In this document: positions 19,001 through 27,762 of the stretch, piece by piece
Position numbering within the stretch: position 1 is the first letter of the stretch
Layout of the letters: each line of letters starts with the position of its first letter
DNA from: Planctomycetaceae bacterium
GTDB taxonomy: Bacteria; Planctomycetota; Planctomycetia; Planctomycetales; Planctomycetaceae
Direction of reading: 5' to 3'
Length of the DNA stretch: 64,000 nt
Assembly: GCA_029243145.1 (NCBI GenBank)
Contig: JAQWSQ010000004.1
Span: forward strand, 29,464 to 93,463
Notes under the pieces: generated by a model
Databases searched by the model: none
What the model was told of the DNA's origin: nothing
Seen by the model: the letters and a program-made list of their open reading frames with translations, nothing else
Position numbers and translations under genes: made by a program

Positions 19001-19447
19001 GGCGGGCCGGGATTCCGTTTGTATGATTACCAACAAGACAATGTGGCGACTTATGTACCGCTCGATCAACATGGTTCCGAGACATACCGTCGAGCCGTCT
19101 ATCATCAAAATGCCCGTGCGTCGGTGGTCGATTTGATGACCGAATTCGATCAACCCGATTGTGCGTACTCGACTCCCGAGCGAGCCGAAACGACGACTCC
19201 GTTGCAGGCACTCACGATGCTCAATCATCAGTTTACACTCGATATGGCAGAAGCGTTGGCCGAACGACTCCGTTCTGAGGGAGGGGACAAACCTGAGCAA
19301 CAAATCGAGCGTGCATTCGCGCTTTGCTACGGCCGCCAACCGACAACAACAGAAGTCGGCGACTGTCTGTCGTTGATTGAAGAGCATTCACTGATCGCAT
19401 TGTGTCGGGTGCTACTCAATACCAGCGAATTGATTTATGTGCAGTGA
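16061..19447 (+). CDS. PSCyt1-DUF1549-DUF1553 exported protein with discoidin-like domains
   Basis: The 1128-residue protein starts at the ATG at 16061 after TTGAGG and has a Sec signal (1-23, ending SYA). PSCyt1 (about 35-125) carries HCIRCH. DUF1549 (about 165-370) ends with GCARCHDHKFDPI. A short helical coiled segment (about 385-425) leads to two F5/8-type C (discoidin, carbohydrate-binding-like) domains near 440-560 and 620-755, both ending in RIEVSxDGxSWxEV. DUF1553 occupies about 850-1110. The inserted sugar-binding-type domains suggest the putative haem protein binds a glycan. It lies directly before a sulfatase gene, with 49 bases between them. Confidence 0.9.
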   Translation: MRFTVSVFVLMLVACLMTRSYADDAPNSSAQIHFEQQIAPLFEEHCIRCHSPNNRKGKLSLETIADLKEKSYVTPGDPNGSYLIDVVTSQAGEPAEMPKEGDALSAEEIGLLKLWIEQGADWPENVLVQEKSKADKTWWSLQPLAEALVPKPGGLPDSWQANPIDAFVFSRLTEQGLTLNQSADRRTLIRRITYDLTGLPPTPLEIETFEKDPDPQAYEKLVDRLLASPRYGERWGRHWLDVVRFGESNGFERNVIINDLWPFRDYVIESFNQDKPMDRFIREHLAGDLFGKGKPDQEIGAAFLVAGPYDNVGNQDPVAAAQIRANTIDEMIRTSGESFLGLTLGCARCHDHKFDPILQTDYYSWYATFAGVRHGSRVWATPEEQRHQVEKLKPLNARKAELTQQQRELKAEIAQRLWESNKEWSRPAVDARQNEETFPTISAKYVRFSISLTNQSQPCIDELEIYGPGDPANLALASSGGKATASSLLSGYPIHQIEHLNDGKSGNGHSWISKDTSGWAQIEFPRQMEINRVVWGRDREGKFRDRLSLEYRIEVSADGESWNEVANGGDRKPVDQNHLARRGLNGGALSLEKRWTRPPVDRLGTTEKFDPVQAKFVRLVCEAQDGNPASSSGFRIDEFEVWSADSDPQNVALADNGGKASGKAREIKDFPSAYGPHLAIDGKSGERFLAAGNDLTIELSNPTNINRVTFSSARGEATPSQRKFMFVADYRIEVSLDGKSWDEVAHGRDRKPVSEAHRKHRIDRATKPTPEEESELKKIDQELAQVSRELSASPPLQTAWLGSRQAAPGPFYTFLGGSPQKKGAVVVAASLSTLDQAAPTYRLAQSDSESERRRELAEWITSPKNPLTARVLVNRVWQNHFGTGIVATPNDFGYMGVKPTHPLLLDWLAKQLHEHNWRLKPLHKMIVLSQSYRQSSLFNEEAARIDGDSRYLWRFPPRRLSAEEIRDTILSVSGQLNEKMGGPGFRLYDYQQDNVATYVPLDQHGSETYRRAVYHQNARASVVDLMTEFDQPDCAYSTPERAETTTPLQALTMLNHQFTLDMAEALAERLRSEGGDKPEQQIERAFALCYGRQPTTTEVGDCLSLIEEHSLIALCRVLLNTSELIYVQ

Positions 19448-19496
19448 GCGCAACAGAAGTCACGCTCCAAGAATACTCACCCCACTGGAATCACCC

Positions 19497-22142
19497 ATGC
19501 TAAATCGACTTCATCCCAGTTTGTTGTTTGTTGTGACTCTGGTGATCCTGAGCACGTTTCAAGTTCATGCCGCCGAAAAGCCAAATATTGTTTTCATACT
19601 GGCGGATGACTTGGGTTGGTCGGAACTTGGCAGCTATGGCAATCATTTCAATGAGACGCCACATCTCGATCAACTTGCCAACGAGGGTGTACGATTTACG
19701 CAGGCTTATGCGTCTGCTCCTGTTTGTTCGCCTTATCGAGCGGCATTATTGACGGGGCAATACCCTGCCCGCATTGGCATTCTGGATTACCTTCGCCCCA
19801 ACTCATCCAATGCGCTACCGGTTGATCAATTGACTCTGCCCGAAATGTTGCAACAACAGGGTTATGCCACGGGAATGGTCGGCAAATGGCATTTGACCGG
19901 TTACGAACATCATGGTGCAGAATATGAAGTGAAACCACACGACCATGGCTTCGACTGGGACATTGCCCGAGAAGTCAAAGGAGTGGGCAACGGTGCCAAT
20001 TTCTGGCCGTACGAATTCCGGGATCAACAGATCCGCTGGCTCGATCTACCTGAAAATTTATTGGGTGAAAGTGAGTTTATAGTGGACCGTATGAACCTGG
20101 AAGCCGTCGACTTTATGAGACGGAATCAGGAACAACCATTTTTTCTTTACCTCAGTCATTATGCTCCGCATTCGATTCTGAATGGCAAACCGGATCTGGT
20201 CGAGAAGTATCGCCAGAAACATCAGCCCGGCAAGAGTACCAAGGAGCGTTGCTATTTGTGTGAGGACCAAGGATATGAGGGGGACACACTCAATCACTGG
20301 GCGGGAGACCACAACCCCCATCTCGCCGCAATGTTAGAGAGTATCGATCACGGTGTGGGAATGATTCTCAAAACACTCGATGATCTTGGGTTGGCAGAGA
20401 ACACCATTGTTATCTTCACCAGCGACAATGGTGGAGAAACGAATGTGACCTCAAACTCTCCTTTGCGTGGAGGGAAAAGTGAACTCTATGAAGGGGGACT
20501 TCGTGTTCCGTTGATTGTCAGGTGGCCTGGGCAAATACCAGAAAAAACGATTTGCGATGGTCTTACCATGAATGTTGATTTCTATCCGACAATTCTTGAT
20601 GTGCTCGGAGTCAACGGTGATTCCCATCAGAAGTTGGACGGCGTCTCAATCTTGCCTTTATGGAAAACTCCTAAGCTCTCTTTGGAACGCGATCCTTTGT
20701 ATTGGCATTATCCCCTTGATCAACCGCATTTTCTGGGTGGTCGTTCGGCAGGAGCCATTCGTGACAAAGACTGGAAACTCATTGAGTTTTTCGACACGGG
20801 AGAGACTGAACTCTATGCGCTCTCTGAGGACTCTTCCGAGCAGGAAGATCTGTCAGCCGCAAAGCCGAAGGTGGTGAGTGGATTGAAATCAAAATTGCAA
20901 ACGTGGCGAACGTCGATCAATGCACGTATGCCTTCTGCTCCGATGTTAACGCGGCCTCAGAACCTTTTTTTCTCTGATCATTTCTCCGCAGGGCAAGAGA
21001 GTGACCGTTGGCATTTTACGAAAGACTGGGCGATTGAAAAAGGAGTCTTACGGCGAGTTAAGACGGGTAGTGAGGACACTCGCATGTTTCTGAAGGACGC
21101 TCAGTTTCGCAATGCGGTGATTCGATTTGATTTTCAGTTTCAAGAGTCAAAAAATCTGCGTTTGGTCACAGGATCTAATGGCCATTACAATGCCGTGGTT
21201 CATCTCCACCGGGATCACTTTTTCATTCAGACTGCGCAAGACAAATCGGGGCCGTACTTCTCTCGCCGTCATGGTGAGTGCGCCTTCGACTTCGATCCCG
21301 ATCGCTGGTACACATTAACGGTTGAATTTTTGGGAGATGAGCTGGTCGCCCACATCGACGCCGATCATGTCGTCTACGCCAAGCACCCGATTTTGGATCA
21401 GGAAAGGACTTATCTAGCGTTTCAGGTGGATGACTCTAATGCGGCGTTTGATAACTTGGAGATCCTGAACGCCGAGCAGCATGCACATTATGAAGCCGGC
21501 CTAAAGCATGTGTTGTCTGTGGATGGTCAACATCCCGTGCAGATCGCACTTGAAGAACGGCTCAAGATCGAGAAAGTGAATGCCCGCGACCGCCTTTATC
21601 AGTCTGACGCACAGTATCGGCAACTCTTCCAGCACGTAGAAGAACTCGATGCCAGGCAGAAGCAGGAGTATCCAGACGCCTTTCGATCTCACAAAGAGTT
21701 CACGAAGAAAATTCAAGAGATACGCAAAGACCTCCATGAGAACGATCCTCAATACAAAGAACTTTTATTCACGACTCATCGGGCCAAGCGTGCCCTCGAT
21801 AATTTTTTGATTGAACAAGAACCTTTTCTCGAGGAGTTACCCAAAAGTCGCAAGCCGAAAGAACTTGAGCGCATTCGACAACAGTATCTCGATCAGCCCG
21901 GCTACCAGGAACTTGTTCAGAAACAATCTGTTGCTCAGCGAATTCTTGAAAAAACGTACCCTCAGATATTTGTCAGTGATGAAGAAATCAAGCAGATTCG
22001 GCAGGAGCGCCGTGACGAAGTCGAACAGGAAGAAAAGTTTCGCAAACTGAAGGAAGAGCGCGCAGCCGCCTATCGCGCCGAACAAAATTATCTGACCACA
22101 AAAGACCAGATTTATTTCAAACTTCAACAACAACTTGACTAG
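19497..22142 (+). CDS. Exported S1-type sulfatase with concanavalin-like domain and coiled-coil tail
   Basis: The start is the ATG at 19497, followed by a Sec signal (1-26, ending VHAA); an upstream in-frame start at 19437 overlaps the previous gene. The sulfatase domain spans about 28-480, with the metal Asp pair in FILADDLGW, the formylglycine site C77-S-P-Y-R followed by LLTGQ, and a late FTSDNGGE. Residues about 505-685 form a beta-rich domain like DUF1080/LamG concanavalin folds. Residues 690-881 are highly charged and helical (many Gln, Glu, Lys, Arg), an unusual tail for a sulfatase. It should hydrolyse sulfate esters on an external substrate after Cys77 is converted to formylglycine. 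No maturation enzyme is in the window. Confidence 0.9.
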   Translation: MLNRLHPSLLFVVTLVILSTFQVHAAEKPNIVFILADDLGWSELGSYGNHFNETPHLDQLANEGVRFTQAYASAPVCSPYRAALLTGQYPARIGILDYLRPNSSNALPVDQLTLPEMLQQQGYATGMVGKWHLTGYEHHGAEYEVKPHDHGFDWDIAREVKGVGNGANFWPYEFRDQQIRWLDLPENLLGESEFIVDRMNLEAVDFMRRNQEQPFFLYLSHYAPHSILNGKPDLVEKYRQKHQPGKSTKERCYLCEDQGYEGDTLNHWAGDHNPHLAAMLESIDHGVGMILKTLDDLGLAENTIVIFTSDNGGETNVTSNSPLRGGKSELYEGGLRVPLIVRWPGQIPEKTICDGLTMNVDFYPTILDVLGVNGDSHQKLDGVSILPLWKTPKLSLERDPLYWHYPLDQPHFLGGRSAGAIRDKDWKLIEFFDTGETELYALSEDSSEQEDLSAAKPKVVSGLKSKLQTWRTSINARMPSAPMLTRPQNLFFSDHFSAGQESDRWHFTKDWAIEKGVLRRVKTGSEDTRMFLKDAQFRNAVIRFDFQFQESKNLRLVTGSNGHYNAVVHLHRDHFFIQTAQDKSGPYFSRRHGECAFDFDPDRWYTLTVEFLGDELVAHIDADHVVYAKHPILDQERTYLAFQVDDSNAAFDNLEILNAEQHAHYEAGLKHVLSVDGQHPVQIALEERLKIEKVNARDRLYQSDAQYRQLFQHVEELDARQKQEYPDAFRSHKEFTKKIQEIRKDLHENDPQYKELLFTTHRAKRALDNFLIEQEPFLEELPKSRKPKELERIRQQYLDQPGYQELVQKQSVAQRILEKTYPQIFVSDEEIKQIRQERRDEVEQEEKFRKLKEERAAAYRAEQNYLTTKDQIYFKLQQQLD

Positions 22143-22178
22143 ATAAAACCTGATACAACATCTGAATGAGGTTTACTC

Positions 22179-23609
22179 ATGAATATCCACGACATGACCC
22201 GACGCGGGTTCCTCAACAATATCACTACCGGCTTGGCCGGAGTGGGGTTGGTTGATTTGATCTCCCGAGGGCTCCTCGCGGAGCAATCAAAGTGGCAGTC
22301 GGGACGCGGAATGACGCATCACGCTCCCAAAGCGAAACGAGTGTTACAGATCTTCTGCCCTGGGGCGGCCTCGCATATTGATTTATGGGAGCACAAGCCG
22401 TCACTCGAAAAGTACCACGGCAAGCCATTACCGGGTGAGGAGAACTTTGTTTCGTTTCAGGGCAAGAACGGCAACCTGATGCAAAGTCCGTGGAAGTTCT
22501 CTCCCGCAGGCGAGAGCGGCAAGATGTTTTCCAGCATGCTGCCTCATATGTCGAAGCATGCTGACGACATCGCGTTCATTCATTCGATGCACAGTGAATC
22601 GAACACGCACGGGCCGGGCTGTGTGTTCATGAATACCGGTCATCCAACCGAAGGCTTCCCGGCTGCCGGTGCGTGGGCCAGCTATGCGTTAGGTACAGCC
22701 AATGAAAATTTGCCGACTTATGTCGCTATTTCAGATATTCGTGGCGAGCCACCCAATGGGAAAGCGAACTGGACGAACGGCTTTCTCCCGGCCCGGCATC
22801 AAGCCATCATGATGAGCGATCACCGACCCATCCGAAACATCTCGCCTCCTCCATCGATCAAGCCCGACGAAGAAGCCGCCACACGAGAGTTGCTACGAAA
22901 ACTGAATCAACAATTTGCCACTGCCAATGCCAAGGAGTCCGACTTGCAAGCGCGCATTGCCGCGTACGAACTCTCGGGGCGTATGCAGGTATCGGCCCCT
23001 CAAGTTTCTGATCTCTCGCAGGAATCGGAACAGGCTCACCAAGCCTATGGGACGAATGATGAAAATAAACTGAAGGCGGCTTACGCCAAAAACTGTTTGT
23101 TGACGCGACGGCTACTCGAACGGGATGTCCGCTATGTGAATTTGTATTGTGCGTCGCGCGCTTCGGGAGTCGACGGGCTGCTCAATTGGGATGCTCATAA
23201 AACATTGAAATCCGACTACGAACGTCATTGCCCGATCTTCGATCAACCGACTGCCGCGTTGCTGACAGACCTGAAGCAATCGGGGCTTCTCGAAGATACG
23301 TTGGTTTTATGGACAACCGAATTCGGACGGATGCCCACGCATCAGGCGGGGACGGCTGGACGTGACCATAACCCGGATGGCTTCACTTGCTGGATGATGG
23401 GAGCCGGCGTCAAAGGGGGAGTCAGTTACGGTGCGACGGATGAATTCGGGCGACGTGCAGAAGTGAACCCGACCACCGTTTGGGACTTCTATGCCACGGT
23501 TATGCATCTTTTAGGATTCGATCACGAGCGACTGACATGGTACCATAATGGTCTCGACCGCCGTTTGACCGATGTCCACGGCTCCATGATCAAAGACATT
23601 CTCTCTTGA
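22179..23609 (+). CDS. DUF1501 family Tat-exported protein
   Basis: This 476-residue protein has a GAGG site and a Tat-type leader (MTRRGFLNN plus a hydrophobic segment). Family landmarks are FCPGAASHIDLWEHKP (about 60-75), a NTGHPTEGFPAAGAW region, LLNWDAH (about 338) and TEFGRMP...AGRDHNPDGF (about 382-405). It ends with the common RRLTDVHGSMIKDIL. It is a different subfamily from the DUF1501 protein at 2115 and close to the broken copy at 62119. The next gene overlaps its stop by four bases through a TTGA junction, so translation is coupled. Confidence 0.93.
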   Translation: MNIHDMTRRGFLNNITTGLAGVGLVDLISRGLLAEQSKWQSGRGMTHHAPKAKRVLQIFCPGAASHIDLWEHKPSLEKYHGKPLPGEENFVSFQGKNGNLMQSPWKFSPAGESGKMFSSMLPHMSKHADDIAFIHSMHSESNTHGPGCVFMNTGHPTEGFPAAGAWASYALGTANENLPTYVAISDIRGEPPNGKANWTNGFLPARHQAIMMSDHRPIRNISPPPSIKPDEEAATRELLRKLNQQFATANAKESDLQARIAAYELSGRMQVSAPQVSDLSQESEQAHQAYGTNDENKLKAAYAKNCLLTRRLLERDVRYVNLYCASRASGVDGLLNWDAHKTLKSDYERHCPIFDQPTAALLTDLKQSGLLEDTLVLWTTEFGRMPTHQAGTAGRDHNPDGFTCWMMGAGVKGGVSYGATDEFGRRAEVNPTTVWDFYATVMHLLGFDHERLTWYHNGLDRRLTDVHGSMIKDILS

Positions 23610-26188
23610 ACGTCTACCGTACTATTCTGAAGACCATAATTGGATGCAGCGTGTTAAGCTGTTTCCAACAGAGAGATGTCATAGCTTCGGACTTGTTACC
23701 GGGGGCTGTCAACTCGGTCATCAAATCTCATTGCCGTGATTGTCATGAGGGCGCACTGACCGAGGGCGGTTTAAACCTGACGACACTTGAGTTTGATTTG
23801 GACTCTCCGTTTACTCGAGATCGCTGGATACGAGTTTACGATCGGGTCCAAAAGGGAGAGATGCCGCCCAAAGAGACTCCCCTTTCCGCAGAACTTCGTG
23901 CTCAATTTGTTCAAGAACTCAAAGATGTCCTTCACAAAGTCGATTTGGCAGAGATTGTTGTCAACGGTCGAGGTCCTGTGCGAAGGCTCAATCGGGATGA
24001 ATACCAACAGAACCTTCGCGATATTCTGAGGCTTCCTTCGCTCGATATCCGCGATATGCTGCCCGCTGATCGTGAAGGTCACCACTTCAACAAAACAACC
24101 GAAACTCTCGACATTTCACACGTGCAATTGATCGCTTATCTGGAGGCTTCGGAAGTCGCATTACGACAAGCGATTGCCAGTGAAATTCAACCGCCGCCTC
24201 TTACCGAATATCGAGCAATCGGACGGAAGTTATTCAGCACAACTTCAACATTTGGAGAACGTCAAGCGATGTTCTTCGCTCGCAATTCACGAGCAATCGG
24301 TAAAGACGATCTAGCCGCAACTCCCGACGATCCTGAAATTGAACTGGCACTGTTCCGTTCAGCACATTGGCCTTATTACGGTTATCCGCAAGGTTTTGTG
24401 GCTCGGTTAACTGGTGATTATCGTGTTCGGTTTTCGGCGCGCGCCGTGTTGCAGTTGCCCGGGTTTGAAATCAAACCGGCTGTCAAACCGGTTCCTATGA
24501 CATTCCGTGCAAGAAAGCCATCTGGTGCCGATGTGTCGGGTGACGTGCGCGCAACCGGTGGTCTGATCGATGTGCAGCCGAAACAAAAGGAATACGAAAC
24601 AACCATCTTTCTACGGGCCGGCGAGACCTTCGAATACAGCCTTCTCGGCTTGCCTGTTCCGCTCGCACGTAACGTTAATGGTGGGCCGCCCACTTATCGT
24701 TATCCTCCCTTCCCCAAAAGTGGTCAGCCGGGAGTTGCCTTCCAATGGTTAGAACTGAAAGGCCCTCTCTCCCCAGAGCAATGGCCTCCTCTCTCCCATC
24801 GGGTTTTGTTCGATGAACTCCCCATTCGCTCGAATTCGTCAGGAAAATTGCATGTGGAGATTGTCTCTGGAAATCCTGCCGTCGATGCCGAGCGACTCTT
24901 CCGAAGATTCGTCCAACAAGCGGCACGACAGCCTGTTCCCGAAGAAGCCATTCAGAAGTATCTGGCATTAATTCAATTGCAGTTGAAGGAGCAAATCCCG
25001 TTTGCGGAGGCAATGTTGACCGGCTATCAGGCGTTTCTTTGTTCTCCGCATCTACTTTATCTCAACGAGCCCCTGGCCGCCGACAATCATTATGCAATCG
25101 CGTCGCGCATGTCCTACTTTCTGACGAATACCAAGCCCGATGCAGAACTTATGCAGCTTGCCAGCGATCACCAATTACGCAACGCAAGAGTCTTGGAACA
25201 GCAGACCAATCGCCTCTTGCAAAGCAGTGGTTTTGATCAATTCGTCACCAACTTTACCGATTACTGGCTGAACCTGAAGGACCTGTTTCGAGACGAACCC
25301 GACATTCGCCTGTATCCAGAATACCGCTTCGATAGCTATCTGGTCGAATCGATGGAGCGGGAAACGCGAACGTTTTTTGCAATGATGATTCAGGAGAATC
25401 TTCCTGCAAGTGTGCTCGTGAAGGCAGATTTTGTCTTGGTGAATGATCGCCTGGCCGATCATTATCGACTGCCGCCTCTGTCTGGTTCGGCCATTCGTAA
25501 AGTGATGATCCCCGATGAGAGTCCGTATGGAGGCTTGTTGACACAAGCAGCCATCCTGAAAGTGACAGCCAATGGAACAACCACTTCGCCCGTAGTTCGT
25601 GGGGCGTGGATCATGGAGAGATTGTTAGGCGAGCCCCCACCCCCTCCACCCGCCAGTGTTCCCGCAGTCGAACCCGATATTCGAGGCGCCAAAACAATCC
25701 GGCAGTTATTAGCGGCTCATACCAAACAGGAATCGTGTGCCGGTTGTCATGCACGTTTTGATCCTGTCGGTATGGCGCTCGAAAACTTTGACATACTTGG
25801 AGGCTGGAGAGTTCGCTATCGAGGGTTGGAAGAAGGAGAATTGGTGACCGGGATTGACCGTGCCGGCCACGACTTCGCCTACAATAAGGCGTCTGCGGTC
25901 GAATCTGATGGTAAGCTTCTCGATGGACGTCAGTTCGCCGATATCCACGACTTGAAAAAGATACTGGCGGGTCAGCCGCGACAACTCGGTCGAAACTTGT
26001 TGTCGCAATTTACGATTTATGCGACCGGGACGCCGGTTCGATTTTCTGACCGCAGCGAGATTGAAAACATTCTCGACGCCTGTGAAAGCGACGGGTATCG
26101 CGTGGGAGACTTATTGCGCAAGTTTGTCCAGAGCCACATTTTCCTGGGGCCAGCGGGTTGCGATGCAAATCAACGAGGTGAAAAATGA
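23606..26188 (+). CDS. PSCyt1-DUF1587-DUF1592-DUF1588-DUF1585 exported protein
   Basis: The 860-residue protein starts with TTG inside the previous stop codon. A Sec-like signal (about 5-28) precedes PSCyt1 with HCRDCH (about 44). DUF1587 follows (about 112-175, RRLNRDEYQQNLRDIL), then a beta-rich stretch, DUF1595 (about 430-490), DUF1592 (about 495-620), and DUF1588 (about 630-735), which carries SCAGCHARFDPVGMALENFD with a second CXXCH. DUF1585 lies at the C-terminus. Two c-haem-type motifs suggest a periplasmic redox protein. Its ATGA overlap with the DUF1552 gene downstream indicates a fixed functional pair. Confidence 0.9.
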   Translation: MNVYRTILKTIIGCSVLSCFQQRDVIASDLLPGAVNSVIKSHCRDCHEGALTEGGLNLTTLEFDLDSPFTRDRWIRVYDRVQKGEMPPKETPLSAELRAQFVQELKDVLHKVDLAEIVVNGRGPVRRLNRDEYQQNLRDILRLPSLDIRDMLPADREGHHFNKTTETLDISHVQLIAYLEASEVALRQAIASEIQPPPLTEYRAIGRKLFSTTSTFGERQAMFFARNSRAIGKDDLAATPDDPEIELALFRSAHWPYYGYPQGFVARLTGDYRVRFSARAVLQLPGFEIKPAVKPVPMTFRARKPSGADVSGDVRATGGLIDVQPKQKEYETTIFLRAGETFEYSLLGLPVPLARNVNGGPPTYRYPPFPKSGQPGVAFQWLELKGPLSPEQWPPLSHRVLFDELPIRSNSSGKLHVEIVSGNPAVDAERLFRRFVQQAARQPVPEEAIQKYLALIQLQLKEQIPFAEAMLTGYQAFLCSPHLLYLNEPLAADNHYAIASRMSYFLTNTKPDAELMQLASDHQLRNARVLEQQTNRLLQSSGFDQFVTNFTDYWLNLKDLFRDEPDIRLYPEYRFDSYLVESMERETRTFFAMMIQENLPASVLVKADFVLVNDRLADHYRLPPLSGSAIRKVMIPDESPYGGLLTQAAILKVTANGTTTSPVVRGAWIMERLLGEPPPPPPASVPAVEPDIRGAKTIRQLLAAHTKQESCAGCHARFDPVGMALENFDILGGWRVRYRGLEEGELVTGIDRAGHDFAYNKASAVESDGKLLDGRQFADIHDLKKILAGQPRQLGRNLLSQFTIYATGTPVRFSDRSEIENILDACESDGYRVGDLLRKFVQSHIFLGPAGCDANQRGEK

Positions 26189-27501
26189 GTTCGTCCAGTC
26201 TGAAGCACTTTCGCGGGCAGGTTACCAGACGCGACATTCTCCGTGGCTTGGGAGTGTCTCTGGCGTTGCCTTGGCTGGAAAGTCGAGCGCGTGCCGTGGA
26301 TGCATCGTCGGCCTATGCGGCTCCGCAACGCATGCTGCTGATCTCGAACAATTTGGGGGTGTTGCCCAAGCCGTTCTTTCCCACAATGTCCGGCACCCAT
26401 TACGAGCTTTCCCCTTATCTGACCCGACTTGCCAAATTCCAGCCAGACTTCACCGTCCTCAGCGGACTTTCTCATCCCGATGTGACGGGCGGGCATAGTA
26501 CCGAGAACTGTTTTTTGACCGGCGCGCGGGGACCAACACGTTCTGGCTTTCGCAATACAATATCGCTCGATCAATACGCCTCCGAAGCGATGGGACCAGT
26601 CACACGATTTGGGACACTCAACCTTGGCGTGAATATCGACAAGGCCAATCGCAGCCTTTCGTGGACACGCGATGGCGCCCTGTTACCTGCGGTCGACAAT
26701 GCCCCCGCGCTGTTCCAGAAAATGTTCGTACAGGGCAACCCCAACGACGTTGCACGTCAATTGCACAAACTCGAGCGACGCGGCAGCGTTCTCGACACCT
26801 TGATGGAGGATGCCGAAACGTTCAATCGTCAACTTTCGCAAAGCGATCGAGACCGAATGGATCAGTATTTAACATCGATTCGTGAAGTCGAACAACGTTT
26901 ACAATCCGCACGCAAATGGGAACTCCGCACCAAGCCTGAAACATCGCAGCAGCCACCAGACGATATTCGTGATCAGAAACTGTTTTTCGAAAAATTCGAG
27001 CTGATGCTGAAGATGGCTCGCTTGGCGCTAGAGTCCGATTCCACACGTATCGTGACGTTGATGGTCGATGCGTTTGCGACTCCCGTGTTTCAGTTACATG
27101 AGAACCAGAACACGACTGACGGCTACCATAATCTCTCTCATCACGGCCAAGCCACTGAAAAAGTTCAGCAACTGGAAGATGTGGATCGACAACAAATGGA
27201 TTTGCTAGCGAAAATCTTCGGCGAGTTCGCCGAGCGACAAGAAGGCGAGAGACGATTGCTGGACAACACCATGATCCTGTACGGCAGCAACATGGGAGAC
27301 GCGAACACCCACGATAATCGAAACTTGCCGATCCTGCTGGCGGGTGGTCAGTTCCAACATGGACAGCACTTGGCCTTCAGCCAGGAGAAAAACACGCCAC
27401 TTTGCAATCTCTATCTTACCATGCTCCAAAGACTCGGCATCGAGACAGATCAATTCTCCAGCAGCACAGGATTATTGACGGGGCTATCATTCATGTCTTG
27501 A
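26185..27501 (+). CDS. DUF1552 family Tat-exported protein
   Basis: The 438-residue protein overlaps the upstream stop by four bases (ATGA) and has GAGGTG seven to ten bases before the ATG. A Tat motif (TRRDIL, about 15-20) precedes the hydrophobic GLGVSLALPWLES, typical of DUF1552. Other family landmarks are ISNNLGVLPKPFFP (about 52-65), GGHSTENCFLTG (about 102), ARLALESDSTRIVTLM, and the late LYGSNMGDANTHDNRNLPILLAGG. Its biochemical function is unknown. It is invariably paired here with a DUF1592-type cytochrome protein. Confidence 0.92.
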   Translation: MSSSSLKHFRGQVTRRDILRGLGVSLALPWLESRARAVDASSAYAAPQRMLLISNNLGVLPKPFFPTMSGTHYELSPYLTRLAKFQPDFTVLSGLSHPDVTGGHSTENCFLTGARGPTRSGFRNTISLDQYASEAMGPVTRFGTLNLGVNIDKANRSLSWTRDGALLPAVDNAPALFQKMFVQGNPNDVARQLHKLERRGSVLDTLMEDAETFNRQLSQSDRDRMDQYLTSIREVEQRLQSARKWELRTKPETSQQPPDDIRDQKLFFEKFELMLKMARLALESDSTRIVTLMVDAFATPVFQLHENQNTTDGYHNLSHHGQATEKVQQLEDVDRQQMDLLAKIFGEFAERQEGERRLLDNTMILYGSNMGDANTHDNRNLPILLAGGQFQHGQHLAFSQEKNTPLCNLYLTMLQRLGIETDQFSSSTGLLTGLSFMS

Positions 27502-27636
27502 GCCATTGATCACAGCGCGAAATCTGGTTCGGATGATCCGCGCGAAGGGTTGGGTCAGTTCTTTCATGAGGTGTCCGCGCGGCAAGTCGTGGCCGATATA
27601 GATCAGCAAAAAGAAGATTATGAACAGATCGGCCAT
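27500..27636 (-). pseudogene. Possible remnant of an alpha/beta-hydrolase C-terminus
   Basis: In the 261-base gap between the DUF1552 gene and the sulfatase, the minus strand encodes about 46 residues containing IGHDLPRGHL and KELTQPFARII. These resemble the C-terminal GMGHDLP histidine region of hydrolases of the alpha/beta fold. No start, nucleophile region or ribosome site is present, so if real it is a decayed fragment. The match is short and could be chance. Confidence 0.22.
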
Positions 27637-27762
27637 CTCGCACCTTGCTCCATCGGTTGTCTGCGCGTAACAATAGGAAAACAGCAAGTTTCTGGCAACA
27701 TGAAGCTACGTTTGTCGATTGCCACTGATACCTCAAGCACACCTTATTCTGAGGCCGTTTCC

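Noticed and set aside
27550..27762. Long N-terminal extension of the sulfatase
   Set aside because: The Sec signal begins at 27763 with GAGG upstream, and the extension has no family resemblance.
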